A stretch of 35,258 nucleotides of DNA from Lysinibacillus sp. FJAT-14745 (lineage in GTDB: Bacteria; Bacillota; Bacilli; Bacillales_A; Planococcaceae): the NCBI RefSeq assembly GCF_001275675.1, contig NZ_LITM01000017.1, positions 131,691 to 166,948 of the forward strand, written 5' to 3'. How positions within the stretch are numbered: the stretch's first letter is position 1; every line of letters begins with the position of its first letter. The notes under the pieces were generated by a model, which saw nothing but the letters and a program-made list of their open reading frames with translations, was not told the DNA's origin and searched no databases. The position numbers were made by a program, and so were the translations under genes. This document shows, in pieces, positions 1-8,484 of the stretch.

Positions 1-366
1 TTCACTTTTTTTCTATACTTTAATGGGAATTTATTGAATTTTTTATGGTCAACCCCAAGTTATGGTGATGAGCCCAATTTATACTAAAAAATAATTTCAT
101 CTTTTAGTAAATTTCAGTCTCTCGCAGTTGAATACTCATGTATGCTAACTCAACGCTCTGCAAGTAGTTAACGTATAAACATAAATGTTAAACTGTCCCT
201 CTCATATCAATCTAAGGGCTCTTGAACCACGCTCTCATATTTTTACATATAACTGGTAATTCCATTCGTCGCACAATCCCCAATTAATTACCAAATAATT
301 ATCTACTGTGCTACACTCTCTATACAGATAAAATTTTCGGTTACTTTAGAAAAAGGTGGGATGGGG
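1..366. other. Left-edge intergenic region, no gene seen
   Basis: AT-rich sequence without a convincing coding frame. It ends with the Shine-Dalgarno sequence AAAAGGTGGG (351-360) that serves the small gene starting at 367. No clear promoter or terminator was picked out in the rest. Confidence 0.5.
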
Positions 367-537
367 ATGCTTAGAGGCATTTGGGGTTTCTCAATGTACA
401 TATTTGGCGTGTCTTTATATATCAAATATTTTCAAAAAGTCAGTGAAGGATGGAATATAACCCTTCATGTTTTATCAGGGAGTTTATGTATTATAGGAAT
501 TTCATTAATTGTTCAAGCATTAAGAGTGCATAAATAA
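367..537 (+). CDS. Small two-segment membrane protein, unknown
   Basis: A 56-residue protein beginning MLRGIWGF. Two hydrophobic stretches (about residues 4-20 and 33-51) are separated by a short polar loop, so it is probably a helical hairpin in the membrane. An in-frame ATG also lies at 361, but it touches the Shine-Dalgarno sequence AAGGTGG (353-359), whereas the ATG at 367 is 7 bases from it, so 367 is preferred. It lies 31 bp upstream of a DUF4181-like gene on the same strand, so the two may be cotranscribed. I do not recognise a family; the call rests on the ribosome binding site, hydropathy and position. Confidence 0.6.
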   Translation: MLRGIWGFSMYIFGVSLYIKYFQKVSEGWNITLHVLSGSLCIIGISLIVQALRVHK

Positions 538-568
538 TATCTCAAGAAAAGATCAGGTTGAGAGGTGA

Positions 569-1006
569 ATGAAATTGAATAATATTAATATCCAATTTGG
601 ACCACTAATGCTTTTTCTAATTATGCTTGTTTTAGTAGTTAGTACTTTTGGATTTGTCATTAGAAAGCTGTTAGGTGTCGAAAGAAAGAAATGGTTTTCT
701 TATAATCACCTTAACGAAAGACATAAAAAACTAGATTGGTCTGTACGAATAATTTTTACGATTCTAGTATTAATTAGTTCGTATTATATGATTTACAATG
801 ATCCAGTTAGCATTCCTTTGTATTTTAAAACATGGTTTATCTTAATTGTCTTTTTTATAACATCTGAAATGTTACGAGCATTTATGGAATGGAAATACGC
901 GGAAAATAAAAAAGATTTTGTTGCTACTATCGCAGAAATGATGTTTATGATTAGCATAGTATTTTTGACGATAACAACTGATTTTTTCGGCTTATTTAAT
1001 ATTTAA
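569..1006 (+). CDS. DUF4181-like integral membrane protein
   Basis: A 145-residue protein with four predicted membrane segments (about residues 11-31, 57-76, 86-105 and 119-140). The stretch after the first segment (RKLLGVERKKWFSYNHLN, then KLDWSVR) resembles the DUF4181 family of Bacillus-type small membrane proteins, from memory only. The function of that family is not known to me. The start is ambiguous: the Shine-Dalgarno sequence AGAGGTGA (561-568) abuts the ATG at 569, while an in-frame TTG at 575 sits at a better distance, giving a protein two residues shorter. It follows the small membrane gene at 367-537 and is closed by a strong terminator. Confidence 0.75.
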   Translation: MKLNNINIQFGPLMLFLIMLVLVVSTFGFVIRKLLGVERKKWFSYNHLNERHKKLDWSVRIIFTILVLISSYYMIYNDPVSIPLYFKTWFILIVFFITSEMLRAFMEWKYAENKKDFVATIAEMMFMISIVFLTITTDFFGLFNI

Positions 1007-1053
1007 TTTCGAAGCAAAGTGTCTTTAGTTAATCAATGGACTTGATATAAAAT

Positions 1054-1103
1054 AAAAAAGGCTATTTCGCAGAAAATTTATCCCTGCAAAATAGCTTTTT
1101 TTA
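1054..1103 (+). terminator. Intrinsic terminator after the DUF4181-like gene
   Basis: AAAAAGGCTATTTCGCAG and CTGCAAAATAGCTTTTTT form a long, nearly perfect stem with a short AT-rich loop and end in a T run. The A run on the other side would let it also work on the minus strand. Confidence 0.85.
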
Positions 1104-1114
1104 ATGAATAATAT

Positions 1115-1431
1115 CAGGCGTGTTGATTAGGAAAAAATAAGTTTATTATTGAGCGATAAAAGGATTTTTTCGTTACCTCTTTGCCGATATATTTCATTTT
1201 AACTGATTGTAGCGTAGGGCTACTCGACTCCCGCGGGAAAGCGATAGAGGAACGAAGGCTAAAACCATCACATCCTGTGATAACGCCTTCGTGACCAACA
1301 TCGTGTTGGCCCGAGACCCTGCACGGAGCGAAGTGGAGGAAGCGGCTCGACGCTCGCCCGCAGGAAAGCGAGTAGCCCGTAGCGGAAATCAGCCTCTTTG
1401 GATGTATAAAAATGGTTAATCAACACGCCTG
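1115..1431. mobile_element. MITE-like element, 317 bp, with 15-bp TIRs and 9-bp target duplication
   Basis: The ends are perfect 15-bp inverted repeats: CAGGCGTGTTGATTA (1115-1129) and TAATCAACACGCCTG (1417-1431). They are flanked by a perfect 9-bp direct repeat, GAATAATAT, at 1106-1114 and 1432-1440, the signature of transposition. The inside is clearly GC-richer than the surroundings and carries nested palindromes: CTGATT/AATCAG (about 1203/1387), GGGCTACTCG/CGAGTAGCCC (1217/1369), ACGAAGGC/GCCTTCGT (1252/1285) around TCACA-TCC-TGTGA, and CCAACA-TCG-TGTTGG (1294-1308). There is no room for a transposase, so movement would need one in trans. It lies between two convergent genes, where it disrupts nothing. 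Elements with similar GC-rich cores are, from memory, common in Bacillaceae genomes; the family is not identified here. Confidence 0.85.
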
Positions 1432-1451
1432 GAATAATATATTTCTTTCAA

Positions 1452-2702
1452 TTAGTGGCCACTAAATCTCTGTGTAAGCTTTTGTAAATTTTCAGCCTGT
1501 GCACATAAGTCTTGTGACACTACTATGTTGACCGCTTGCATGGAGGCACTTTGCTCATCAACTGACTGCAGAACGACTTCTGTAGAATTAGATAAACTAT
1601 CCATTCCATTAGCGATTGTCGATACTAATTTTGTCACCTCATTCGCACTACTTGAAAGCTCTTCAGCTGTTGCGGAAATATCCTCTAGCTGGTTCGTCAT
1701 TTTACTAACATGCTGCGAGATCGTACCAAATGATTTTGTAGCCTCATCAATAACATAGACGCCCTGTTGAACGTTTTTCAAGTCCTCTTCGACAGAGGTA
1801 GCTACTTGTTTTGTATCACTTTCAATGCCAACTACGAGCTCGACAATTTGAATAGCCGAATGCTTAGATTGCTCTGCCAATTTTCGAACTTCCTCCGCTA
1901 CTACTGCAAAACCTTTACCATGCTCTCCGGCACGCGCTGCTTCAATCGCTGCATTTAATGCAAGCAAATTCGTTTGATCTGTAATAGCCGTAATCATGTC
2001 TGTCATAGATTTGATATCTGTCATTTTTCCAGATAATTGCTGCATTAATTCACTTGTTTTTTCAGTAGAAGTTGAAATAAATTCCATCTGATTTTTAGCC
2101 ACATGTAAAATTTCCGCACCGTTTCCTGCAATGTCATTTGCTTCTTTTGCATGATCAAATACATCTTGCGTTGCCACGGTAATACGTTCAATGCCATCAG
2201 CAGTTTCTTGCATAGCAATCGCACTTTCATTTGCAGACTGTGCTGCTTTCTTAAGACCCTCAGTCGTATTCTCCATTTGTGAATCAACTTCATTAACAGC
2301 ATTTGTAATTTCATTTGTACTTGCTGATAGCTCCTCTATGCTCGCTGATAAATCTGTAGAACTACTCGCAATTTTTTGTGTCATCGTATGTAATTGTTCC
2401 TTCATCTCTAAAAACGCTTTAGCTAACTCTGAAATCTCATCATTGGAATTTATCTCAATAGGAAAAGTTTGCAAATTCCCCTCAGCTATAGCTTGAGCGG
2501 ATGCAGCTAATTGTTTAATTGGCTTAATAATTTTATATTTCACATAGAAAATATAAGAAATCGCCATAGTGATCCCTATTACCGTTAATAAAGTCGATAG
2601 CCATCCTAATGATGTTAATCTTGCTAGGTCAATGATTAAAATGACAACCATGAGAACACTTAAAGTTGAAAAGCCAATTATACTTTTTTTCCGTAAACTC
2701 AT
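1452..2702 (-). CDS. Methyl-accepting chemotaxis protein without extracellular sensor
   Basis: A 416-residue transducer. Two membrane helices (about residues 9-29 and 33-53) are joined by only a few residues, so there is no extracellular ligand domain. A HAMP domain follows (about 54-106), then a long coiled coil with the conserved hairpin tip, including [20 protein letters not shown] and [16 protein letters not shown]. Such receptors signal through CheW and CheA to the flagellar motor; this one probably senses something in the membrane or cytoplasm. Starts: an in-frame TTG at 2717 adds five residues, but the ATG at 2702 has a G-rich Shine-Dalgarno sequence (GGGGGT) eight bases upstream and is preferred. 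It stands alone, 228 bp downstream of aspA on the same strand and beyond that gene's terminator. Confidence 0.92.
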   Translation of the reverse strand: MSLRKKSIIGFSTLSVLMVVILIIDLARLTSLGWLSTLLTVIGITMAISYIFYVKYKIIKPIKQLAASAQAIAEGNLQTFPIEINSNDEISELAKAFLEMKEQLHTMTQKIASSSTDLSASIEELSASTNEITNAVNEVDSQMENTTEGLKKAAQSANESAIAMQETADGIERITVATQDVFDHAKEANDIAGNGAEILHVAKNQMEFISTSTEKTSELMQQLSGKMTDIKSMTDMITAITDQTNLLALNAAIEAARAGEHGKGFAVVAEEVRKLAEQSKHSAIQIVELVVGIESDTKQVATSVEEDLKNVQQGVYVIDEATKSFGTISQHVSKMTNQLEDISATAEELSSSANEVTKLVSTIANGMDSLSNSTEVVLQSVDEQSASMQAVNIVVSQDLCAQAENLQKLTQRFSGH

Positions 2703-2889
2703 ACTAAATACCCCCAACTATTATATTATCCCAATGTAGTCATTATAGTTGAAATCACCTGAAATTCATAGAAAAAAGTCCAACTTTTGTAAGTAAAAAG
2801 TTTTACCAACGAGGAAGTACTTTCGTAGCATCAAAACCATTGTTTCAATGAAGAGGTGATATAAAATGACATAATAGTTTTTAAAAACA

Positions 2890-2922
2890 TGAAAGCACTT
2901 TGCCTTAGACAAAGTGCTTTCA
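2890..2922 (-). terminator. Terminator of aspA
   Basis: GAAAGCACTTTG and CAAAGTGCTTTC form a perfect 12-bp stem with a 7-base loop. On the minus strand it lies just after the aspA stop and is followed by a T-rich stretch. Confidence 0.85.
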
Positions 2923-2929
2923 TAATAAA

Positions 2930-4348
2930 TTATTTTAATTTCATAATACTTGATCCGGCAATACCTGGGTGTGTCATCTCATATGGATCTAAAATTAAAT
3001 CTAATTGTTCTTTCGTTAGCACACCCTCTTCAATGCAAAGCTCACGAATTGAACGACCTGATAAAATTGCTTCACGCGCAATTCGTGCAGCTACCTCATA
3101 GCCAATATGCGGGTTCACTGCTGTTAACACACCAACGCTTTTTTCCACATATTCTTTCATGCGGTCTTCGTTTGCTTCAATATCCTTCAAGCAATTTTGT
3201 GTAAATGCTCGGAACACGTTATTCATAATGCTAATAGATTGAATTAAGTTAAAGACTAGCACAGGCTCCATAACGTTTAATTCTAATTGTCCTGCTTCAG
3301 ATGCTAAAGAAATCGTATGGTCATTACCAATTACTTGGAATGCCACTTGGTTCAGAACCTCTGGCATAACAGGATTTACTTTCCCAGGCATAATAGAAGA
3401 TCCAGGTTGACGTGCTGGTAAAACGATTTCCCCTAATCCAGCACGTGGACCAGATGCCATTAAACGAAGGTCATTAGCGATTTTCGATATATTAATCATA
3501 CAGATTTTTAATGCGCCAGATACTTCTGTATAAGCATCAGTATTTTGTGTTGCATCCACCAAGTGTGTAGCGCCTTTAAGCGGCAATCCAGAAATTTCAG
3601 CAAGGTGAACATCAACTGATTGAATATAGTCAGGAAATGCATTTAATCCTGTACCAACAGCTGTTGCTCCCATATTTACATCATATAAATTTGGGCGAGT
3701 TTGGCGAATACGCGCAATATCACGAGTGATAACACGGCAATATGCTTCAAATTCTTGCCCTAATCGAATCGGTACAGCGTCTTGTAAATGCGTACGACCC
3801 ATTTTAATAACATGCGCGAATTGCTCCGCTTTTTGGTGGAACACCGCTTGCATGTTTTCCATTGTAAGAAGTAGTTCATCTATCAAATGCAACACAGCAA
3901 TATGAATAGCTGTTGGGAAAGCATCGTTTGTTGATTGTGACATATTAACATGGCTGTTTGGGCTAATTGATTTGTAGTCCCCTTTTTCTTTGCCTAAAAT
4001 CTCTAAGGCACGGTTAGCGATGACTTCGTTGGCATTCATATTAATAGATGTGCCAGCACCGCCTTGGATTGGGTCAACGATAAATTCAGCATCCCATTCG
4101 CCATCAATAACTTCTTGTGCAGCTTCGACAATTGCATCTCCGATTTCTGTTGAAAGTAGGTGTACCTCCATATTACTCAAAGCAGCTGCTTTTTTTACAA
4201 TACCCATTGCTTTAATAAGAGAAGGGTGAATTGTATAACCTGTAATCGGGAAGTTTTCAGTCGCACGAAGCGTTTGAATCCCGTAATAAGCATTGCTTGG
4301 TAAGGCACGTTCACCTAAAAAGTCTTTTTCTATACGTTGTGTGGACAT
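2930..4348 (-). CDS. aspA: Aspartate ammonia-lyase (aspartase)
   Basis: A 472-residue cytosolic enzyme that reversibly deaminates L-aspartate to fumarate and ammonia, feeding the TCA cycle during amino-acid use. It has the superfamily signature GSSIMPGKVNP (about residues 316-326), whose serine is on the catalytic loop, plus the conserved blocks GGAGTSINMNANEV, SQSTNDAFPTA and GRTHLQDAVP. VNPVMPEVLNQV after the signature and the N-terminus IEKDFLGE...YYGIQT fit aspartases rather than class II fumarases, which have VNPTQ there. Length matches the family. A Shine-Dalgarno sequence AAAAGGAGACGACAATT precedes the ATG. It is monocistronic with its own terminator; no ansA-type asparaginase gene lies beside it, unlike the ansAB arrangement of B. 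subtilis. Confidence 0.96.
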   Translation of the reverse strand: MSTQRIEKDFLGERALPSNAYYGIQTLRATENFPITGYTIHPSLIKAMGIVKKAAALSNMEVHLLSTEIGDAIVEAAQEVIDGEWDAEFIVDPIQGGAGTSINMNANEVIANRALEILGKEKGDYKSISPNSHVNMSQSTNDAFPTAIHIAVLHLIDELLLTMENMQAVFHQKAEQFAHVIKMGRTHLQDAVPIRLGQEFEAYCRVITRDIARIRQTRPNLYDVNMGATAVGTGLNAFPDYIQSVDVHLAEISGLPLKGATHLVDATQNTDAYTEVSGALKICMINISKIANDLRLMASGPRAGLGEIVLPARQPGSSIMPGKVNPVMPEVLNQVAFQVIGNDHTISLASEAGQLELNVMEPVLVFNLIQSISIMNNVFRAFTQNCLKDIEANEDRMKEYVEKSVGVLTAVNPHIGYEVAARIAREAILSGRSIRELCIEEGVLTKEQLDLILDPYEMTHPGIAGSSIMKLK

Positions 4349-4717
4349 AATTGTCGTCTCCTTTTATGTAATACTCACACTTGATAGTAGCTAATAAATG
4401 CAGTATTGTAAACAGTCATTTGTCTGTAAAATGAAAAATTCCACGAAAAGATATTATTATTCTCTAAAAACCTAGCGCTACTCTGAAACCATTACGATTT
4501 AAGGTCACCATTTTTTACTTTGTTTAGCAATTTTTCTCGTTATTATTAAAGGGTTAAAAGCAAGAATGCCCTTATATCAACAGGAAATTAATTAAAGCTG
4601 ATTTTAGAAACATAAGGTGAAACTTTAACTAGTGGGTTAATTATTAATCTTCACCAATCGGACTATTACAATGCGAGATAAATATTGCCAATCGTTCAGT
4701 AATCACAATAATAAAAG
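4349..4717. other. Intergenic region upstream of aspA
   Basis: AT-rich, with no coding frame that has a ribosome binding site. The aspA promoter must lie at its left end, but I cannot place the boxes with confidence. Confidence 0.4.
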
Positions 4718-4750
4718 AAGCTGAACTAATTGTTTGTATTAGTTCAGCTA
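4718..4750 (-). terminator. Terminator after the NAD(P)-binding oxidoreductase
   Basis: AGCTGAACTAAT and ATTAGTTCAGCT form a perfect 12-bp stem with a 7-base loop. On the minus strand the stem is followed by TCTTTTATTATT. Confidence 0.8.
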
Positions 4751-4780
4751 AATTTAAATAATTATAATCGTTCTAAATTA

Positions 4781-5410
4781 CTATTTATTAGAAGAAACTG
4801 TAAAACGACTGTTTACATGTTTTGGATTTTCAATTTCATCTAACATTGCAACGGCATAATCTGCATAACTAACATAACTTTCACCAGCAGCATTTACAAA
4901 TAAATGATCTTCTCCAGTAGTATAGCTACCAGTACGTGGACCTTCTGGATCAAAGAAAGCAGATGGGCTTAAAAATGTCCAAGTAATAGTTGATTGTTGT
5001 AAGTCACGTAAATTTTCACCTTGGTTTTTAGCTGTCGCATAAAACATTTCTGGAAAATCTGGTGTATCCATTACACGAACAGTTTTCTCTGGGTCTACAA
5101 ACAGACTACCCGCTCCACCGACAACAACTAATTTTGTATGAATACCAGTGAAAATATCAATTAAATGTTGGCCAGTTTTCACATGTAATTCCTCCTGACC
5201 AAAAGGAGCGCCAAACGCATTTACGACTACGTCAAAGCCTTTCACATCTTCTTGAGATAATGCAAAGACATCCTTTTCAATGACTGGCATATTTGTTGTT
5301 ACTTTTGAAGCCGATCGTACAATTGCAGTTACATGATAACCACGTTGCAGTGCCTCCCCTACAATTTTTTGTCCTGCTTTCCCTGTTGCACCAATTACTG
5401 CAATTTTCAT
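4781..5410 (-). CDS. NAD(P)-binding oxidoreductase, NmrA/YwnB-like
   Basis: A 209-residue Rossmann-fold protein of the atypical short-chain dehydrogenase group. The N-terminus MKIAVIGATGKAGQKIV carries the GxTGxxGQ dinucleotide-binding loop. VVNAFGAP and VVVGGAGSL follow at the usual strand ends, and the mid region has YATAKNQGENLRDL, where such proteins often keep a Lys. The substrate is unknown; relatives are thought to act on redox stress or reactive small molecules. It lies 75 bp downstream of an Rrf2 regulator with its own copy of the same palindrome upstream (5436-5454), so it is very likely that regulator's target. The pair recalls ywnA-ywnB of B. subtilis. Shine-Dalgarno sequence AGGAGGAATTATTAAT precedes the ATG. 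Confidence 0.85.
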   Translation of the reverse strand: MKIAVIGATGKAGQKIVGEALQRGYHVTAIVRSASKVTTNMPVIEKDVFALSQEDVKGFDVVVNAFGAPFGQEELHVKTGQHLIDIFTGIHTKLVVVGGAGSLFVDPEKTVRVMDTPDFPEMFYATAKNQGENLRDLQQSTITWTFLSPSAFFDPEGPRTGSYTTGEDHLFVNAAGESYVSYADYAVAMLDEIENPKHVNSRFTVSSNK

Positions 5411-5435
5411 ATTAATAATTCCTCCTATTTTTATT

Positions 5436-5454
5436 TGTAACCATTTTAGTTACA
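5436..5454. promoter_or_regulatory. Candidate Rrf2 operator, oxidoreductase side
   Basis: TGTAAC-N7-GTTACA, a 19-bp inverted repeat 26 bp upstream of the oxidoreductase start. It matches the palindrome at 5913-5931 in 18 of 19 positions, and the match continues beyond it (AGGT). The pairing with the Rrf2 gene suggests an operator; binding is inferred. Confidence 0.65.
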
Positions 5455-5485
5455 GGTTAGATACAAAAGACCGACTTCGTTGATG

Positions 5486-5896
5486 TTAACGAAGTTGATC
5501 TAGCACATCCTGTAAAGTTTGTGCATGTAGTTGTTCTTCCATTGCATGCCAGACAGATGTATAAACACCTTCCAATGTCCGTTGGATTTTTCGACCAACC
5601 GTACATGCTGGATTTGGCTCATCATGAATCGCAAATAGCTGCTCTGGCCCATCAATCGCATGGTAAATAGCTAATAGCGTTAAATCTTTCGGCTCCACTA
5701 ATAAGTCATAGCCAGCAATACCTGATTGCGATGTTAATAAGCCCGCTTTTTTTAGCACACCAATCATTCGTCGTACGACAACTGGATTTGTATTGACACT
5801 CCCTGCGATATACTCAGACGTCAGCTGACTTTTATCAGATGTTGTTGCAATGAGAGAAAGAATATGGATCGCTACCGAAAATCGACTGTTCACCAT
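5486..5896 (-). CDS. Rrf2-family transcriptional regulator (YwnA-like)
   Basis: A 136-residue winged-helix repressor. The Rrf2 N-terminus MVNSRFSVAIHILSLIA is followed by LTSEYIAGSVNTNPVVVRRM, the usual helix-turn-helix, then LKKAGLLTSQSG and the wing. The three-cysteine cluster of iron-sulfur Rrf2 proteins (IscR, NsrR) is missing: only one Cys is seen (PNPACTVG), so redox or ligand sensing by an Fe-S cluster is unlikely, though this single Cys could be a thiol sensor. Possible GTG starts lie up to 12 bases upstream, but the ATG at 5896 has the Shine-Dalgarno sequence AGGTGGTGA six bases before it. The palindrome just upstream points to autoregulation. A small ACTTCGTT/AACGAAGT hairpin overlaps the stop and may partly end transcription. 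Confidence 0.9.
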   Translation of the reverse strand: MVNSRFSVAIHILSLIATTSDKSQLTSEYIAGSVNTNPVVVRRMIGVLKKAGLLTSQSGIAGYDLLVEPKDLTLLAIYHAIDGPEQLFAIHDEPNPACTVGRKIQRTLEGVYTSVWHAMEEQLHAQTLQDVLDQLR

Positions 5897-5912
5897 ATGT
5901 ATCACCACCTGT

Positions 5913-5931
5913 TGTAACCATTATAGTTACA
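5913..5931. promoter_or_regulatory. Candidate Rrf2 operator, regulator side
   Basis: TGTAAC-N7-GTTACA, 16 bp upstream of the Rrf2 start codon and directly before its Shine-Dalgarno sequence. It differs from the 5436-5454 copy at one spacer base. A repressor here would block its own gene. Confidence 0.65.
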
Positions 5932-6008
5932 GGTATAAATAAAAGCAAACAAATTGCTCTATTTGCACCTGTATTTATTTTTTCCATTTTCGAAGTATTA
6001 TACGATAA

Positions 6009-6215
6009 TTATACTTTCTTTACGTAAATGACTAATTCTTGTCGTATTTCTCCATCTTGCTCATAAAAGTCTAAATTATGGAACTCATACTTAAAATGGC
6101 CAATCGGAAACGTCACACTTTCCCCCTGAGCCGCTGCTAATATACCTGCCACATCATGTGACACCATTTGTAAAAGCTCTGTCCCTAAAACCGAATCAAC
6201 AAATATCACGTTCAT
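6009..6215 (-). CDS. Small unknown protein (68 aa)
   Basis: A 68-residue protein starting MNVIFVDSVLGTELLQM. There is no membrane segment or signal peptide, so it is probably cytosolic. The alternation in GESVTFPIGHFKYEFHNLDF and QELVIYVKKV suggests a small beta-rich fold. The Shine-Dalgarno sequence GAGGAGGTG lies at good distance from the ATG, which makes it a likely real gene. It sits 45 bp downstream of another short unknown gene on the same strand, so the two may form one unit. I do not recognise a family. Confidence 0.65.
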   Translation of the reverse strand: MNVIFVDSVLGTELLQMVSHDVAGILAAAQGESVTFPIGHFKYEFHNLDFYEQDGEIRQELVIYVKKV

Positions 6216-6260
6216 TATATAACACCTCCTCAGCTATTATAGCTTAGAAGACGCTTACAT

Positions 6261-6533
6261 TTATAGTTTTTCTTTATAACCTTTCAGGCGAATTTCCTCA
6301 ATGACTTGCATCATATTATGTATTTGCTCCTGCGTTAATTTTGTAGAGATGTGTGGTAGCTCAGATTCCTCTTTTGGTTGAGGCGTATTCATAAGCAATT
6401 TCGTCCTTAAACGCTGCTCACGTTCTCTTCCGTCTATTTGAAAAATCAATGATCTCCTCACATCATTCACCTCTAAATTTTTAATAGGACTTCCAGATTT
6501 ATTATATCGGAAAAATTTCATAATTTTAAACAT
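6261..6533 (-). CDS. Small unknown basic protein (90 aa)
   Basis: A 90-residue soluble protein. The first half is basic (RRSLIFQIDGREREQRLRTKL) and the C-terminal third (TKLTQEQIHNMMQVIEEIRL) looks like an amphipathic helix. There is no known motif. The start is uncertain: the ATG at 6533 has GAAGG directly against it, while the ATG at 6521 (MKFFRYN) is 12 bases from the same GAAGG, which is long. Upstream there is only the tandem repeat array, so any promoter must lie in or next to the repeats. Unknown function. Confidence 0.55.
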   Translation of the reverse strand: MFKIMKFFRYNKSGSPIKNLEVNDVRRSLIFQIDGREREQRLRTKLLMNTPQPKEESELPHISTKLTQEQIHNMMQVIEEIRLKGYKEKL

Positions 6534-6601
6534 CCTTCATATAAAGTGCTAGAGAATTTGGCTCTTTCTTTTGGCATTTTATCTTGTGCTTTGATGATTC
6601 T

Positions 6602-7370
6602 ATCCGTCGCCTGGCGGTTCTATCCACGATTTTGTGGGTGCTATCCACGTTTTTGGCTCTTCTATCCGTCGTTTTGGCCTTTCTTTCCGTCGTTCTGGCT
6701 TCTTTCCGTCGCTCTGACCTTTCTTTCCGTCGCTTTAGCCTTTCTATCCGTCGCTCTGGCCTTTCTTTCCGTCGTTCTGGCTTCTTTCCGTCGCTCTGAC
6801 CTTTCTTTCCGTCGCTTTAGCCTTTCTATCCGTCGCTCTGGCCTTACTATCCGTCATTCTGGCTTCTTTCCGTCGTTCTGGCTTCTTTCCGTCGTTCTGG
6901 CTTCTTTCCGTCGCTCTGACCTTTCTTTCCGTCGCTCTGGCCTTTCTTTCCGTCGCTCTAGCCTTTCTTTCCGTCGTTCTGCCCTTACTATCCGTCGCTC
7001 TGGCCTTTCTTTCTGTCGTTCTGGCTTCTTTCCGTCGCTCTGACCTTTCTTTCCGTCGCTTTAGCCTTTCTTTCCGTCGCTCTGGCCTTTCTTTCCGTCG
7101 TTCCGGCCTTTCTTTCCGTCGCTCTGACCTTTCTTTCCGTCGCTCTGGCCTTTCTTTCTGTCGTTCTGGCTTCTTTCCGTCGCTCTGACCTTTCTTTCCG
7201 TCGCTTTGGCTTTTCTATCCGTCACTCTTGCCTTTCTTTCCGTCGTTCTGGCTTCTATCCGTCGCTCTGACCTTTCTTTCCGTCGCTCTGGCCTTACTAT
7301 CCCTCACTTTGGCCATTCTTCCGTCGCTCTCCTGGCCCTTCCCTTTGCTTTGTCTTCTCTATCCGTCACT
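6602..7370. repeat. Tandem array of 18/21-bp repeats (core CCGTCG)
   Basis: About 32 exact CCGTC cores plus several variants, in units such as CTTTCTTTCCGTCGCTCTGGC (21 bp) and shorter units 18 bp long. Blocks of four units (21+21+21+18) repeat as a higher-order 81-bp unit, for example from 6700 and again from 6781. One strand is nearly all pyrimidine (the minus strand about 80% purine). Unit lengths are multiples of three, which keeps frames open and gives spurious ORFs. The units decay towards both ends (TATCCACG near 6630, CCCTCAC near 7302). The array fills the gap between the thyA terminator and the 90-residue gene. Function unknown; purine-rich tandem repeats can form triplex or slipped DNA. 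Confidence 0.9.
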
Positions 7371-7385
7371 TCACTATCGATAGCT

Positions 7386-7414
7386 AAAAAAAACAGCAAC
7401 CAAAACGGCTGCTG
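7386..7414 (-). terminator. Terminator of thyA
   Basis: On the minus strand CAGCAGCC and GGTTGCTG pair (one G-T wobble) around a GTTTT loop, followed by eight T. It stops thyA transcription before the repeat array. Confidence 0.9.
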
Positions 7415-7421
7415 CTTTAAT

Positions 7422-8399
7422 TTAAACGGCAATTGGTGCTTTAATTGTTGGGTGTGGATCATAGCCCTCAATCGAAAGATCTTCGAGCTCTATGTCGAAA
7501 ATTGACGTTTTATTTGGATTAATTTTTAAGGTTGGTAGGTCCTTAGGTTCACGTGAAAGCTGTTCTTTTACTTGTTCCACGTGGTTTGCATATATATGAG
7601 CATCCCCAATGCTATGAATAAATTCGCCAACTTCTAATCCACATTCATGTGCAATTAAATGTGTCAGTAATGCATATGATGCAATATTAAATGGACAGCC
7701 TAGTAATGTATCAAGGCTTCTTTGCATTAGTTGACAGCTTAATTTACCATTTGCGACATAAAATTGGAACATAACGTGACATGGAGGCAATGCGGCTTTG
7801 CTGCCCTTTGCTCCAGCATTGATAACATCCTCTGGATTCCATGCATTGACAATAATGCGTCGAGAATCTGGATTGTGTTTGATTTGATCGATTACATCTT
7901 GTAATTGATCGATGCTTTCTCCTGTTGATGTTGTCCAATTACGCCACTGTTTGCCATAAACATTCCCAAGCTCTCCGTATTTACGTGCAAATTCATCGTC
8001 TGTTAAAACACGCTCACAAAATGAAGCTAACTCTTTTTTGTAGTCAGCATTGAAAGACTCGTCCACTAAACAACGACGGCCAAAGTCTGTCATATCAGGA
8101 CCTGTATATTCATCAGATTCAACCCATTTTTTAAATGCCCATTCATCCCAAATATGGTTGTTGTTTTGCAGTAAATAACGAATATTTGTATCCCCTTTGA
8201 TAAACCAAAGTAGCTCGCTTGCTACAAGCTTGAATGGTACACGTTTAGTCGTTAAAAGAGGAAAGCCTTTGCTTAAATCAAATCGCATTTGATAGCCAAA
8301 TACACTATATGTACCTGTTCCTGTACGATCTTCCTTTTTAACGCCATTGTCTAATATATGTTGTAGTAAATTTAAGTACGCGATTTCTGGATGCGCCAT
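7422..8399 (-). CDS. thyA: Thymidylate synthase
   Basis: A 325-residue cytosolic enzyme converting dUMP and methylene-tetrahydrofolate to dTMP and dihydrofolate. The nucleophilic cysteine is in [12 protein letters not shown] (about Cys207), followed by [19 protein letters not shown] and [16 protein letters not shown] and [11 protein letters not shown] bind phosphate. It is the longer form (about 320 residues, as in staphylococci), with an insertion after about residue 90 compared with the 264-residue E. coli enzyme. Start: a TTG at 8420 is in frame, but it lies in the Shine-Dalgarno sequence (AAGGAG), so the ATG at 8399 (MAHPEIAYL) is used. A dihydrofolate reductase gene often follows thyA in related genomes; here only the terminator and repeat array follow. 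Confidence 0.96.
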   Translation of the reverse strand: MAHPEIAYLNLLQHILDNGVKKEDRTGTGTYSVFGYQMRFDLSKGFPLLTTKRVPFKLVASELLWFIKGDTNIRYLLQNNNHIWDEWAFKKWVESDEYTGPDMTDFGRRCLVDESFNADYKKELASFCERVLTDDEFARKYGELGNVYGKQWRNWTTSTGESIDQLQDVIDQIKHNPDSRRIIVNAWNPEDVINAGAKGSKAALPPCHVMFQFYVANGKLSCQLMQRSLDTLLGCPFNIASYALLTHLIAHECGLEVGEFIHSIGDAHIYANHVEQVKEQLSREPKDLPTLKINPNKTSIFDIELEDLSIEGYDPHPTIKAPIAV

Positions 8400-8484
8400 G
8401 TTAATAAACAGCTCCTTCAAGTATGCTGTTGACCATTATAACATCTTATAACTACATTTGGACGCCCAAAAATAAAAACTATAT

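Noticed and set aside
1115..1431. A small structured RNA gene as the main call
   Set aside because: The nested hairpins would fit, but the inverted ends and target duplication make a mobile element the better primary explanation; an RNA role is left open.
1525..2496. Plus-strand frames opposite the chemoreceptor gene
   Set aside because: They are antisense shadows of a well-supported gene and lack ribosome binding sites.
6546..7043. Open frames through the tandem repeats (also 6584-6799 and 7206-7505) as repeat proteins
   Set aside because: They exist only because the units are multiples of three. There is no ribosome binding site, the composition (FRRSDLS-type repeats) is an effect of the DNA repeat, and the last one runs into thyA antisense.
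6602..7370. CRISPR array
   Set aside because: Units are contiguous without unique spacers, and no cas genes are present.
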